From positions 312,001-372,000 of the forward strand of contig NC_088321.1 in assembly GCF_910592395.1 (NCBI RefSeq): a stretch of 60,000 bases of DNA. The letters are read 5' to 3'. The DNA comes from Lineus longissimus (lineage: Eukaryota > Nemertea > Pilidiophora > Heteronemertea > Lineidae). Position numbers and translations under genes: made by a program. This document shows, in pieces, positions 47,636 through 58,594 of the stretch. Position 1 is the stretch's first letter. Every line of letters starts with the position of its first letter. A model generated the notes under the pieces. That model saw only the letters and a program-made list of their open reading frames with translations. It was not told the DNA's origin and did not search any database.

Positions 47636-49441
47636 ATGTGCAGTTCAGGACTTTTCTTTGCTATCTTCATACTCGCGTTCCTTCTCCCTACGTCTACTGA
47701 GGAGGGCCCCACATGTGGAACCGACCTTCCGAAGGGATGTAACGTTACGTCAAACGGGACGGCCTTGGCTTGCGAAGGAGCATCTTTTCATGCCATCTTT
47801 CCAACGATCCGTGACCTAGGTGAAGATCTGATCAAGATAGACATCAAAAGCTGTGAACCAGCAGTGGCAGCAAAGTTAAATCGAACTTGCTTTCGGAACA
47901 ATACGAACCTACTTTATCTGTCGATAAAAAAATGCGCCATAGAAGAGATAGCGCCAGGCGCCTTTGAGGAACTTGGGAAGCTAACTGATCTTCGGTTGCT
48001 TGAAACCAAAGTTAGGTCGATATCCAAAGAAACATTTAAAGGGTTAACGAAGCTTTCGCGGATTGATTTGTACCGGAACCATATAACCACAATTACGAAA
48101 GGAACTTTCGAATATCTTGGGAACTTGTTGGAGTTGGATCTGAGTCATAATCGTTTGGCGTATATTGAGGACGGATCATTGGGGCAGCTACAGAGATTGG
48201 AACATCTATATCTTAATACCCAAATATTGAATTACGGCGGCTTCAAACCCTCTCCGTATCTAATGCGTGGGATGACGAAACTGAAAAGATTACATTTTTC
48301 TAAAGTTCTTATTAGTTTTAGGTCCATGTCGCAGTATGACATCGCCAACTTTTTCAAAGACCAAAAAGACTCGCTCGAAGTCGTGTCTTTGGAATCGGTC
48401 CATATGACCAACCAGTACTTGCCCGTCCTGAAAAGCCTCAAACGACTGCGCATCCTTGATCTTTCCCAGAATGAAATTGATTACATCGGCAACGGTTCCC
48501 TACCGAAACTTGCTCAGAACGGAATACTAAACCTGGGATTCAACAAAATTACCTTCATTGATGCGAAAGCATTTCCAGCTAACTGCGGTGATCTGCTGTT
48601 TAAGTTGGAGGGAAATTCATTCACCTGCAATTGTAAACTTGTTGAGTTCGCCAAGTGGTTACGGCATTACAACAGGACTGGTTGTCACAGCCAGAATCGC
48701 GTCTATTGCAGTGACCCTGTTCCAATGTATGGGACGAGAGTGGTAGATTACGCCCCTTACTGGTGGCAATGCAGCAGGTACATGCCTCTGATAGCCTTGG
48801 TGGCTGTTGTTGGTTTAGCAGCTCTGCTTGCATTGATCACACTGGTCATTTCTTGCCATCGCGTGGATTTCAAGCACTGGTTATTGGAGAGACGAGCGGC
48901 AGCTAAAGCAGAGGTAGACGCGGAACAGCAGGCCGCAACTGCTGACCGTACGACGCTGGTCCCAGCCGGCCGGCTTTGCGGAATAAGCTCGCTGCCTAAA
49001 GGCATGACCAGCGCCTATATCCTCTACAACATGAACGAGGAAGATGTGAAGAGGTGGGTGGACCGTCACATCGAGGAGAAGCTCTATAACCATCCCATGA
49101 AGATCACCCTGCAGTGGTCTGCCGGGCCAGACTACATCCCGCTGTGGAAGCAGGTGAAGGAGTATGGGTTCGGCGTCCGGCACTTCCTCGTCCTGGTAAC
49201 CGAAGGGTTCCTTCAGCATCACTGGCCGCTAATGTCGGAGAATGGCGGCGTTGAGAATCTCTCCAAGTTCGTCCTCGTCCTTTGGGGGGTGAAGAAGAAA
49301 GAATTGCCAAAGGATTTGCTCCGACTGCGTTGCCCTTGCATTGAGTGGCCGGTCTTGGCACCGAAGTGGACCACTCTGCAGCGGGAAAGAGAACAGTTCT
49401 GGAAGCGGGTGCGGCTAGCTCTCAAGGACCTGGCAGACTAG
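47636..49441 (+). CDS. Toll-like receptor (LRR - transmembrane - TIR), complete single coding exon
   Basis: 601 residues. A hydrophobic signal peptide spans ~1-21. Cysteines 27 and 35 form a short N-terminal cap. About nine leucine-rich repeats follow from ~92 to ~322 (clear at LSRIDLYRNHI, LLELDLSHNRL and LRILDLSQNEI). A single C-terminal cysteine cap runs from 327 to 379 (NSFTCNCKL ... WWQC). A membrane helix spans ~384-406, then a ~50-residue Ala-rich linker, then a TIR domain at ~458-598. TIR landmarks are SAYILYNMNEEDVKRWVD (box 1), GPDYIPLW with Pro502 in the BB loop (box 2; the usual Arg-Asp is Pro-Asp and Gly is Leu), RHFLVLVTEGFLQHHW, and Phe588-Trp589 (box 3). It is a pattern-recognition or developmental receptor that would sit in the plasma or endosomal membrane and signal through MyD88-type TIR adaptors if box 2 is functional. 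The ectodomain (~360 residues) is shorter than most vertebrate TLRs. The start is supported by the signal peptide and the adjacent splice acceptor. Confidence 0.93.
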   Translation: MCSSGLFFAIFILAFLLPTSTEEGPTCGTDLPKGCNVTSNGTALACEGASFHAIFPTIRDLGEDLIKIDIKSCEPAVAAKLNRTCFRNNTNLLYLSIKKCAIEEIAPGAFEELGKLTDLRLLETKVRSISKETFKGLTKLSRIDLYRNHITTITKGTFEYLGNLLELDLSHNRLAYIEDGSLGQLQRLEHLYLNTQILNYGGFKPSPYLMRGMTKLKRLHFSKVLISFRSMSQYDIANFFKDQKDSLEVVSLESVHMTNQYLPVLKSLKRLRILDLSQNEIDYIGNGSLPKLAQNGILNLGFNKITFIDAKAFPANCGDLLFKLEGNSFTCNCKLVEFAKWLRHYNRTGCHSQNRVYCSDPVPMYGTRVVDYAPYWWQCSRYMPLIALVAVVGLAALLALITLVISCHRVDFKHWLLERRAAAKAEVDAEQQAATADRTTLVPAGRLCGISSLPKGMTSAYILYNMNEEDVKRWVDRHIEEKLYNHPMKITLQWSAGPDYIPLWKQVKEYGFGVRHFLVLVTEGFLQHHWPLMSENGGVENLSKFVLVLWGVKKKELPKDLLRLRCPCIEWPVLAPKWTTLQREREQFWKRVRLALKDLAD

Positions 49442-49700
49442 GTAGACAGAAAATTCCTGTCACGCGAGAACTGCGTGATTTAGCGTCGATGGGTATCTCA
49501 GAAATGCTTGACATTCATAGTAACTGTATCACCTTAGCTATGACATGTAGCGTACAACCAAGAAAGTATTAAAGAAGAATCTTCAAGTTGCTGTTCTCAA
49601 GAAGGACAAGCATATAGTTCTAATAGGGCGAGTTTTGAAAGACTTGTTTATCGGTTTTGATTCATGATTCTGATTAGGCAGACATTAGAGTCCCCCAATG
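49442..49700 (+). terminator. 3' UTR of the TLR-like gene with ATTAAA poly(A) signal candidate
   Basis: After the TAG at 49439-49441, an ATTAAA lies at 49568-49573. No AATAAA is near. The signal sits inside the 141-bp segment (49527-49667) that is duplicated at 46371-46511. Where cleavage occurs is not evident. Confidence 0.45.
49527..49667 (+). repeat. 141-bp segment shared with 46371-46511
   Basis: Second copy of the direct duplication, within the TLR 3' UTR; only scattered substitutions (for example ATGACATGTAGCGTACAACC against ATGATATGTAGCGTATAACC). Confidence 0.9.
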
Positions 49701-49831
49701 ACAGTGTGTTGTTTAGGTATCCAAGAACAGAACTATACATTAGTTGGAATGACTGTCAGAATTGATATAACAAAATCCATTCCGTCAAAGCCCTCCCCTA
49801 ACAAACCATACCAATCACACACGAATAATAT

Positions 49832-49975
49832 CTCATCAATAACAACAAAGCCGCCATTAATTTGACTGGTCACGTGCACATGATAATGAATGCTGATTGG
49901 TCGCGTATCAATGACAACAAAGCCTCCATTGATTTGATTGGTTACGATATAATGAATTCTGATTGGTTTGGTTTC
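49832..49975. repeat. ~70-bp tandem duplication
   Basis: ATCAATAACAACAAAGCCGC and ATCAATGACAACAAAGCCTC begin the two units. Both continue with CATTRATTTGAYTGGT, a GATATAATGAAT or GATAATGAAT block, and TGATTGGT. Confidence 0.85.
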
Positions 49976-50195
49976 CGTTCGTTTAGCTTTCGAATAACCA
50001 ATTTATAGCAATATTGTTGGGTGGGTTTGATATATTTGAGGGGATGTTACAAATTTGCTTCTATTATAGTAGATGTCTAGAAGAAGAGGTCGGATTTGGA
50101 GCAGTTTTTGTAGCCTGATTTCGAAATGAATTTCTCTAGATCTGTTGCCTACCCCTAAGTATTTCACATTGGACCAGGGGACTCCTCGACTAAAA

Positions 50196-50415
50196 ACCAA
50201 TAATTTAAGTCCTGAAAGCCATTTAATCTTCATGAACTGTTGATGGCCTCCCGTCCCCTGGTGCAGCCGTGAACATCCGTAATCCGCCGGACCGAGGACC
50301 CCGAGGTCCTCACACCACTACCCAATAATTTAGCCCTACAATGTCATCTAATCATGTTTCCTTGATGGCCTCGCGCCCCCTGGGAGCAGCCAAGGACATC
50401 CATAATCCGCCTGGT
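50196..50415. repeat. ~133-bp tandem duplication
   Basis: Both units have CAATAATTTA, CATYTAATC, TTGATGGCCTCSCGYCCCCT, GCAGCC, GACATCCATAATCCGCC or AACATCCGTAATCCGCC. They start at ~50197 and ~50331. Confidence 0.85.
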
Positions 50416-50982
50416 GTCACTTACACGCCATCATCTGACCAGGCGAGACGCCGGGGAATAAGACGGAAATTACCTCCATGTTCTAACTCTGGTTGCTACT
50501 GACTCAATATTAAAAGGTGGCAACCTCTCTTTCAAATTGAGTCTGGCTTTATAGTGTATTGCGCCGCTCATAAAGGGTAGGACCGTTCAAGTTAAGTCTG
50601 GCTGATTGAGAAGGGAACGAGACGCAACTTTATGAAAAAATGGCACTGAGAATTTTGGGATTTAAGAGCCACTCACATCTGTTTGCTTGTTTGTTTGTTT
50701 GTTGGTTGTTTGTTTATCCATTGCTCATGAAACATTCATACAAATAAAATGAAATGCCACTTTGTTTCGGATTCATAATTTCCGTGATGTTGTAGTTGCC
50801 GACCTCCGTCAATCCCTGAGGATTTAAAACCCATCAACGGCGACCAGGTGAGCAGAGCCAATACGAGACCTTCGTCATTACTGGGGTGATGCCCTGAGGG
50901 ACTTGGGAAGTATCATTGCTTTGATAAGTGCGTCTCGGGCTAAAAGGTGTCTTTACAACCAGGGCGACGCTGGGGAGGGTCT
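50416..50982. other. Intergenic; (GTTT)n microsatellite at 50681-50716
   Basis: GTTTGCTTGTTTGTTTGTTT and GTTGGTTGTTTGTTTA form a simple repeat. Nothing else was seen. Confidence 0.6.
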
Positions 50983-51115
50983 GCAGGTGGCACGTTAGGT
51001 AGTGTGGAGTGTGGTAACGAGAGAAGCAGGTGGCACGTTAGGTAGTGTGGAGTGTGGTAACGAGAGAAGCAGGTGGCACGTTAGGTAGTGTGGTAGTGTG
51101 GTAACGAGAGGAGCT
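50983..51115. repeat. 43-bp tandem array, 3 copies
   Basis: GCAGGTGGCACGTTAGGTAG then TGTGGAGTGTGGTAACGAGA and GAA repeat at 50983, 51026 and 51069. The third unit has an internal GTGTGGTAGTGTGG change. Confidence 0.95.
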
Positions 51116-51634
51116 TAAGATTTCAACAAGAATCAGATAGGAGACTCGGCGAGATTGTCGTCCTTTGACGAAAGTTCTGGACATGAGTTCACACTTTCTA
51201 TTGAAGCCCACTCATGCAACAGTCGCCATGGTCACAGATGAAAAGCAGACGGCATTTTTCATTCACAGAGAACAGCAATCACTTAATGTTGCTGGTGAGA
51301 CAAACATGGAGATTTTTCCTTCCATTTTTTTAGATAATGTTATGGTATGCCACTTTTATAACCTTTGATATGGTCGAGGTCCCTGGAATCTCTTTCAAAG
51401 TACAGGTCGCGGTTACTATGGCATTTCTTTTGAGTCTGGTCTACTCGGTGTTTGACATGCAGGACTGCAAAGGACACTTTCCTGATTAAAAGTACATATG
51501 ATGAGTTTTAGAATATGTCACCTTACAAAGTTTCTTTTGGTTAGCAACACATGCAGAGATTCAAATAAACTTTTGATATATCAGACATGCATTACCTTTG
51601 CCCGTCAATACTATAGCGCTTCCTGGCCCAAAAT
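51116..51634. other. Intergenic; no supported feature
   Basis: A 67-codon frame (51165-51368) is not supported by any domain. Confidence 0.35.
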
Positions 51635-52260
51635 AACCATGCTTATCTCAAACCAATTCCTTGGCCAGTCACGATAGAGGAAATACGTAATGGCAGTTTT
51701 ATCAGAGGCGCAGCAAAATTTAGAAACAATGGGATCGATGAATCAGTTTGACTGTAGTGAGAATGCGCGACTGGAATGGAAATTACCTTTTTTTCAGTTG
51801 AGTCATGTTGAATTCTGTTTTTTAGATATCATGCACCTTCATGTTTGTATCAGTGGCTGCTGGACCCTGATTGGCGTTTTTATCTCAAACCAATTCCCTG
51901 GACAGCCACGATATAGGAAGACCATAATGACTGTTTTATGAGGCGGCGCCACAAGTTTGCAAACAATGAGAGTCATTTGTTTCGTGGGAAGGGGACCTCT
52001 TTCGAACGGAAACTACCTTACTTTGGTTTCCGCCCAGTGATGCTGAATCAAGTTTTTCGATGGCTGTTCGACCAAGATTGCCTTCTTTGTCTCGAACTAA
52101 CTCCCTGAACAGCCATGATAGAGGAAAGCGTCATGTCAATTGTATGGGGTGCGGTCACTGATTAGCAAACAATTGAAGTCGTTTGTTTTGTGATGTGGGA
52201 GGGGGCGACTAATTCTGAATAGAAATTACCTTATCTTGGTTGATAGCTGTGATCATATAT
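51635..52260. repeat. Diverged tandem repeat, ~213-240-bp unit x 3
   Basis: Units start at TTATCTCAAACCAATTCCTT (51641), TTATCTCAAACCAATTCCCT (51881) and TTGTCTCGAACTAACTCCCT (52094). Each continues with CAGYCAYGATAGAGGAA-type, a GGCGC or GTGCGG block, AAACAATG or AAACAATTG, and GGAAATTACCTT or GGAAACTACCTT. Confidence 0.85.
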
Positions 52261-52494
52261 TCAGTGGAAAGGCTGCGTAGTGTCAAAATGGTGATCACTC
52301 TTTGAGTTATAGACTCTGGGGATGAAGACTGGAATTGATACGGATGTTATGACACCGCAAGGGCTTGACATTGTGGCTGATTGTTCTTTAAGTGAGACAT
52401 TTAACAAACTGACTGATTTCAGGTGTAAAATATGGCTTATCAGCATATAAATAACGAAACAGTTCACAGTGGTGTGTTTTACATTTTGTTATGT

Positions 52495-53094
52495 TGCCCT
52501 TAGCTCGCAAATATAAGAATTCAGGCCTAGTCCAATACACGGTCTATTGTCTTTAAACAAAGCCCGCTCGCACCTCGACCTAAATGACTTCAGGCCTAGC
52601 CCAATACACGGTCTATTGTCTTTAAACAAAGCCCGCTCGCACCTCGACCTAAATGACTTCAGGTCTAGCCCAATACACGGTCTATTGTCTTTAAGCAAAG
52701 CCCGCTCGCACCTCGGCCTAAATGACTTCATGCCTAGCCCAATACACAGTCTATTGTCTTTAAACAAAGCCCGCTCGCACCTCGACCTAAATGACTACTG
52801 GTCTAGCCCAATACACGGTCTATTGTCTTTAAACAAAGCCCGCTCGCACCTCGACCTAAATGACTTCAGGTCTAGCCCAATACACGGTCTATTGTCTTTA
52901 AACAAAGCCCGCTCGCACCTCGGCCTAAATGACTTCAGGTCTAGCCCAATACACGGTCTATTGTCTTTAAACAAAGCCCGCTCGCACCTCGACCTAAATG
53001 ACTTCAGACCTAGCCCAATACACGGTCTATTGTCTTTAAGCAAAGCCCGCTCGCACCTCGACCTAAATTCCCATTGTTCTACTGTCTTATCAAA
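52495..53094 (+). mobile_element. Family A repeat element, copy 5, with eight 69-bp units
   Basis: The left end GCCCTTAGCTCGCAAATATA then AGAATTCAGGCC matches the 10.1-kb copy. Units start with CACGGTCTATTGTCTTTAAA (one reads CACAG) at 52538, 52607, 52676, 52745, 52814, 52883, 52952 and 53021, exactly 69 bp apart. The tail stops at TTATCAAA (53094), before the hairpin. The 192-codon plus and 102/92-codon minus frames here are by-products of the 23-codon period. Confidence 0.93.
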
Positions 53095-56000
53095 CATCGA
53101 CACCTACGTGACGGTCAGTGTATGAGGTCCTGATTGTAGGTAGGCCACAAGGGCTGGGCGCTCTTGACTGCGAAAGACTTTTTCATGCATTTACTGCCTG
53201 ATGTCAGAGTTATCCTCCTCTTTGACTGTCCACCGACCAAGGCTGAGACCAGTATCTCTCACGGTCAATGAAGAGTGAATTATTCCTGAGAAAGCATTAT
53301 CATTTGGAAACAAACGAGCTATTCGCAGCGAAAGGTTCAACATGTTTATTTGACACGCAGTATGAACGGCGGTCAGGATCAAAGTAAGGGCTTAACTATC
53401 AAATAAATGAATATTTAATCCTGGTCCTGTCGTCTGATTATAACTATCGATTGATCTGAATACACACAGCAGTCGGAGCCTTCAGTCTTCCCAGCATGCA
53501 ATCTGTCTTGTTCGCAGCCCAGTCACAAAATGGCGCCCTTTTGTCACCGGATATTGACTGCGGAATAGGCTATTATCATCACGCAGCAATCATAAATAGC
53601 CAACAGTCCCAAATGATGTACCGCACGCGATGTTTCGTGTTCGCTGCGGCCTTGGGACGCCATGCCATCTTTGATATAAATGCCGAAGGTCTGTCCAAAT
53701 ATCAGTCACGTGACGGATTTGAAGCCTCGATGGTACTCAGTGGCACGGCACGTATGCCTGCAGAATCATTGGTCATAAACCATAATTAGCAAGATTCTAG
53801 TGCCTTGTTGTGAAGTCAATTAGATTTTATTGCATTTCGGTAATGAGATTCCTCCACGCGCCAAAATGACTGATCATAATGTGATCTTGAATTGAATAAT
53901 TTATCGTGTAATTCACCATCTCTCTTCGTCATGTTCACTGACGGTAGATAAGGGAGGCGTTCATCGTCATAACACTTTGCAACGCCTCCTGGCGAATGCT
54001 TTACAGGATGCGCGCTCAACAGCGTCATGATGTCGAGATCCACTAACGCACCCACCTCCATATCAAACAAAGCAGATTATATTCTTCATTACTATAAAGT
54101 CGACAAGACGGAGTCGGCCCTTGAGGTAGCCCATTAAAATAGGCTGCGATCCGCTACGTTGTAGTTGGGTGGGCCGCCAGCGCCGGTCTACACTTGGGGG
54201 AGTAAAAAAATGGCATTTGTAAACATATCCCAGCATGCCACTGCCTCTCCAGTTTTGAAGGTTTGAATGTTAAAGCACTTTACCTCTCTGGCCGATCGAA
54301 AGCTTCAGTAAACTTTGAGGATACTAGCCTATATTAAGGCATGGCGCAGAGTAAATTTGTTCCTGTTAATAAGCTGGGGAGAGGGGAGGGGGGCTGACTT
54401 ACATGATTGGCATTAACCGCTCTTCATCACACTTCAAACGTTACTGCACATGACACATTAATGAGCCTAATCACTCATCAGACGTGAGGTCCATCACACC
54501 ACTAACAACAATTAGGCGCCAGCCCGCTCACATCAATAACTAACTTATCCTGCGTCGGTCATTAATTGTGATACATCTCCGTGGCCATCAGAGCGTTTAG
54601 CAAGCTTGACATCAGATAATGAGGTCGGGTCCTTCATTAGCGGCAGTAGCGGAGACTTGGCTCTCTGGCTAATATATCACCTATGATTGCTAATAAGGAC
54701 GAGTTTTAAAGGGACAGGTAAAGAATGAGATATGTCGGTTTTTCGTTGGAAAATGACTTCCGACATGGCCGCGAATGCTCCAAAAGGAATCTTTGAATTG
54801 CAACGAACAGTGCACGAGATACGGAATGTAGACGAAGAGCCTGTTACAACCGCTCAGGTTGCTTTGCCCAGTTAACTGACTTAACCGAATTGCATCTTGA
54901 ATACCGAAAAACAACAGATTACGGCATCATCGTTACCTCAAGTCCAATGAACTTGGAGGTTATCAAATTAGTGGGCAACTTAAAATTTATCTTGATTAAT
55001 TGGGCCCGAAAAGGACGCGTCTTATTTTGTCCTCGATTATGGGTCCTTGGGCCTACCAACGGGTGAACGGGCCCCCATGATGAAATGTACAAACAACAAC
55101 ACAGATGGTGAGACTTTCCATTCTTTATTTGATATGTTGTCGACAAATACAACTGTTCATCTTACTGACACCTGTCGATGTACAGAAAAACATCAACCAG
55201 TCTTACACAAAGATGTAACAAGGAGCTCTTTCGACATTTACATGTGTAATTAGGGGACGGGTGGCGCCCCACTTTGGTGGGATTTGTATCACATTGTAGC
55301 AGTTTGGAATACCCCCCTAAAAAGTTGTTCTTCCCTATGGTTGATGTGGGGTATGGTTTTACTGAGACACCAATCACCTTAAGTACATCAGAGGTTAAAA
55401 GTGCATGATCAAACCATTCGTTTCCGGAACATTCTATCCTGTGGCATTTAACAACGTTCCACCTGTTCATCCTGATTTGTCAGGACGCTTGGACAGAGTA
55501 ATAAGTTGTCTCCATGGAGGTCTTTTCACGTAGGTAGGAGCAGGACAGGTGGCTGGTTCGATACGAGTTTGCCGGGGCGATTCGCGGGAAGACAGTATGT
55601 CCATGACTCTGAAGATAAAAACATCGATAATTAGAGAGTGTATCTCAGAACACCTCAGCGTCTTTCCTCAGTCAAGTTATTAGTTACCATCGTACGCCTT
55701 AGAGGGAGCAGATAGAACTGTTTAAACAAGAAGTCTCTCCAACAGCCACAAGTATCTCTTCAAAAACATCTCAGCAACACGTTCGACCCAGGTAATCTGT
55801 CAGCTGGCTGACGAGTAGGTTGGGAATTGTGTGTGATCAGTTCTCTCAAAGACACCCGAGACAAGGATTAAAATCTTGTGTTTAACTTTATAGGCTAACA
55901 AATGCAAACACTTCCAATGAACCCCCTACAAGAGACGAGTGGCTCTTCGTCTCTCCGACTTTGACACCATACTACGAACATATCAATAGATCAGCCAGCG

Positions 56001-58594
56001 GTCCTTGGTGTCGCCGCGTGGGATACGCCCAGTGGAATTGTTTGCAAAAGTCAGGGAACCACGATCTGACATCAATAACCAGCGTATTCCCTATTCATGC
56101 CAGTTATAGTCGGGTGCTACACCACAGTCGGGATCGTGGAGCCAAGTGAATAATTGTTTAGATTTGAGATGGCAAATGATATCGCCAATGAACATGTAGA
56201 AGAAGTACAGTGATGTACAGTGATGTACAGTGCTGTACAGTGATGAACACAATCCGTGACGTAGTCGGCTTGCGTCAGAAATTTCTAACTGCGCAGTTCA
56301 TTCCCGGCTTGATGGGACGACATTTACTGCAATAGTTCACACCAAGTCACACCGTCATCAAAGCATAGATACGGCGCCATACCTTCAGCTGTAGCACTTC
56401 TGACTTGACTTCCGAAACTTAAAAGGCATTTTTATGTTTGAAATCGGAAAAACTGTTCCCGCGATGTTCTCCGCGGTGCACTCTCCAACTGACTGGCGTT
56501 CAAATCAACCGCGGCCGATCATGACCGAAGACAATACATTTTACTTCACACCATCCGGGCACTCCCGATCTACCAGTCGAATGACCGGCTTTAGAGATTA
56601 TGTTTAATCTGCTAACGTGTGTCTTTTGTTCTGTCACAGGATCAGTTGAGTGTCATTGTGGGCCTAATTGGGTCTTGCATACAGGCGTGTGTACAATCAG
56701 AGTATTAATTGAAAGACGTGTAGCTCAACGCTTTCTTCACCCATACTGAGCTTCCAGCCGTCTTGCCTCAGAGGCCTCTCTGCGTTCTGGAGGCTTAGCA
56801 ATATTGATACATTGAGGGTAAATTGACTTCATACGATGTCTCCAAAACTAATACACCAAATCCAATATCGTATTTAGGATTGTCACTAACTTTGTTTACC
56901 GAGCAATGATGTTTAAGCTCATAATATACTAGTATTGTTTGTGTTGAGATCGGGCGACCCTTCCGCCTAATTTGCAATTAGTTTCATACGTGTGTCTGAT
57001 TTTGTGACGCGGAAAAGATAATCGAAGGTTTATGAGGGAGTCTCCATAACTATTCGTCAATCATAGATAGCTAATAGACGAGAAACCACAGGTTTATAGC
57101 CCATCATCCTCGAATGTGTGTTCAGTGGCGATAAAGCCTATACCTAATTGGCAATTGATGTCAGCCAATATGTCAGGGGCTGCAAATGGACTGATTACAA
57201 TCAAAATGGCCGACACTGCTAGCCGAGGTTAAAGCCAGGCTCTGGTGTATGCCAGTGTAGAAGTTTAAAACAATGTCCTAAGATTTACATATTGTAAGCT
57301 TCTCTTGGCGTGGTACCGTATTCATCATTCGCCCGTCCAAAGCTGGCTCATACTAATGCAGATTCCACTCAAACATTTTTCCTCAGAGAGAAGTCCTACA
57401 ACTTGTCAAGCTCTCAGCGAAGTCAGATATTCCCACTCTTCGATTATTCATACATCACATTACCTTCGCCAGTGCACTGCATCATACTATATTGTCGATT
57501 TCCGTCACAATTTTCTCCCATCAAGGCTGATAATACAATTTTTCTTCGTCATTCTCGGGAATTCGTGCCGATATTACCGCGTCATTTTCAATTGGGCTGG
57601 TTTGTGTCAGGAGGCATTAGAGATACGACACGTTTCTGTGAGGGGTGAGTCAAGGTTAGAGGGTGGCGCGCAAAATCAGGCCATGGGTTCCGCGGAGGAA
57701 AAAGCTTGGCGCCGTCATGGGAGTAGACGGTAGTGCATCATATGCACCGCGGTGCTTTAGCGATGGCCATTTTGATGATCACTTTAGACAAAGGTATGAG
57801 ATCTGATGATTTTGAGTTAGGCAAGATCATGTGTCTGGCACGTTGTTGATCACGCTTCGATTTATCAACAACTTCCTATCGATCAGATCAGACCGAAATT
57901 CGTCGTATGCGATTTATCGCTTGTTTGCGGGGCGCTTTACAGCGACGAAAGCGCATGCCCAGTCTCAAACAAAACAATTGTGAATGCATCTATTAAATAT
58001 TTACGATTTGCCTCCCGCGCTCATTAGAAAATGTCTCGAGCAATTTGTAAACTGCCGGAACTGATTGACACAACAAGATGTACGAGGTGTTCCCACTTCC
58101 GGCACGGAAGACCTCATTAATTTGTTCGAGACTCCTGACTGTCAGAGTTTGAAGCAGTAAAGATTTACCCGTGCCTGATTGGCTGATAATAATTGATTGG
58201 GATTTGTGCAGCTCATTCTCGCAACTTGTCTCATTCATCATTTAACTTGATGTTTTTTATTCTCTGACGTGTGTGCGCTGGTATATCTTAGTCCTGTTAG
58301 TGCGCTTGCTTCAGAAGAGGGTCTAACATCCTAATTACACGATCTTTACACTGATTTGCATGTGGCTTAAAAGTTAAGGTATTGTTTTGAACAAGCTCGT
58401 GAGAGCCGCAAACTGGCATATCTTTGTAAAAGGAATAGTCACCGAGAAATTTGCCATTTCTGCTCGCAAATTTGCATTCATTTGTGATTTTGCTGTAAAG
58501 TAATCACAGTCAAAACGGTGGGTTTGTTGACCCTGTCTTCGGATGAATTGCGGATTACACAGATGGCCATGCGCTTTCTCTACAATCCCCGTAA
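53095..58594. other. Intergenic, 5.5 kb; no supported gene
   Basis: A 97-codon frame at 53496-53789 starts just after a TTCCCAGCATGCAA (ZNF143-like) motif, and a CCCAGCATGCC recurs at ~54229; the frame has no known domain. An 11-bp TGTACAGTGAT repeat (about 4 copies) lies at 56204-56245. Overlapping frames of 142 and 112 codons at 57305-57733 are unsupported. Confidence 0.4.
56204..56245. repeat. 11-bp simple tandem repeat
   Basis: GTACAGTGATGTACAGTGAT and GTACAGTGCTGTACAGTGAT, read directly. Confidence 0.9.

Noticed and set aside
48232-49425. Several minus-strand frames of 68-113 codons
   Set aside because: Shadows of the TLR coding exon.
52547-53125. 192-codon repeat frame
   Set aside because: Same 69-bp array as above; no signal peptide, domain or splice support.
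53496-53789. 97-codon frame behind a ZNF143-like CCCAGCATGC motif
   Set aside because: Motif is short and recurs at 54.2 kb; the frame has no known domain and no splice or poly(A) context. Left as intergenic.
57305-57733. Overlapping 142- and 112-codon frames
   Set aside because: Two frames of the same strand, neither with a domain, signal peptide, codon bias or splice context; Ser/Phe-rich low-information sequence.
57993-58241. Minus-strand frame with a P-loop-like IIISQSGTGKS, resembling a myosin motor Walker A
   Set aside because: The Walker A is one residue short of GxxxxGK[ST], and the following residues do not match a motor or other ATPase. No neighbouring exons were found. Most likely chance, at best a relic.
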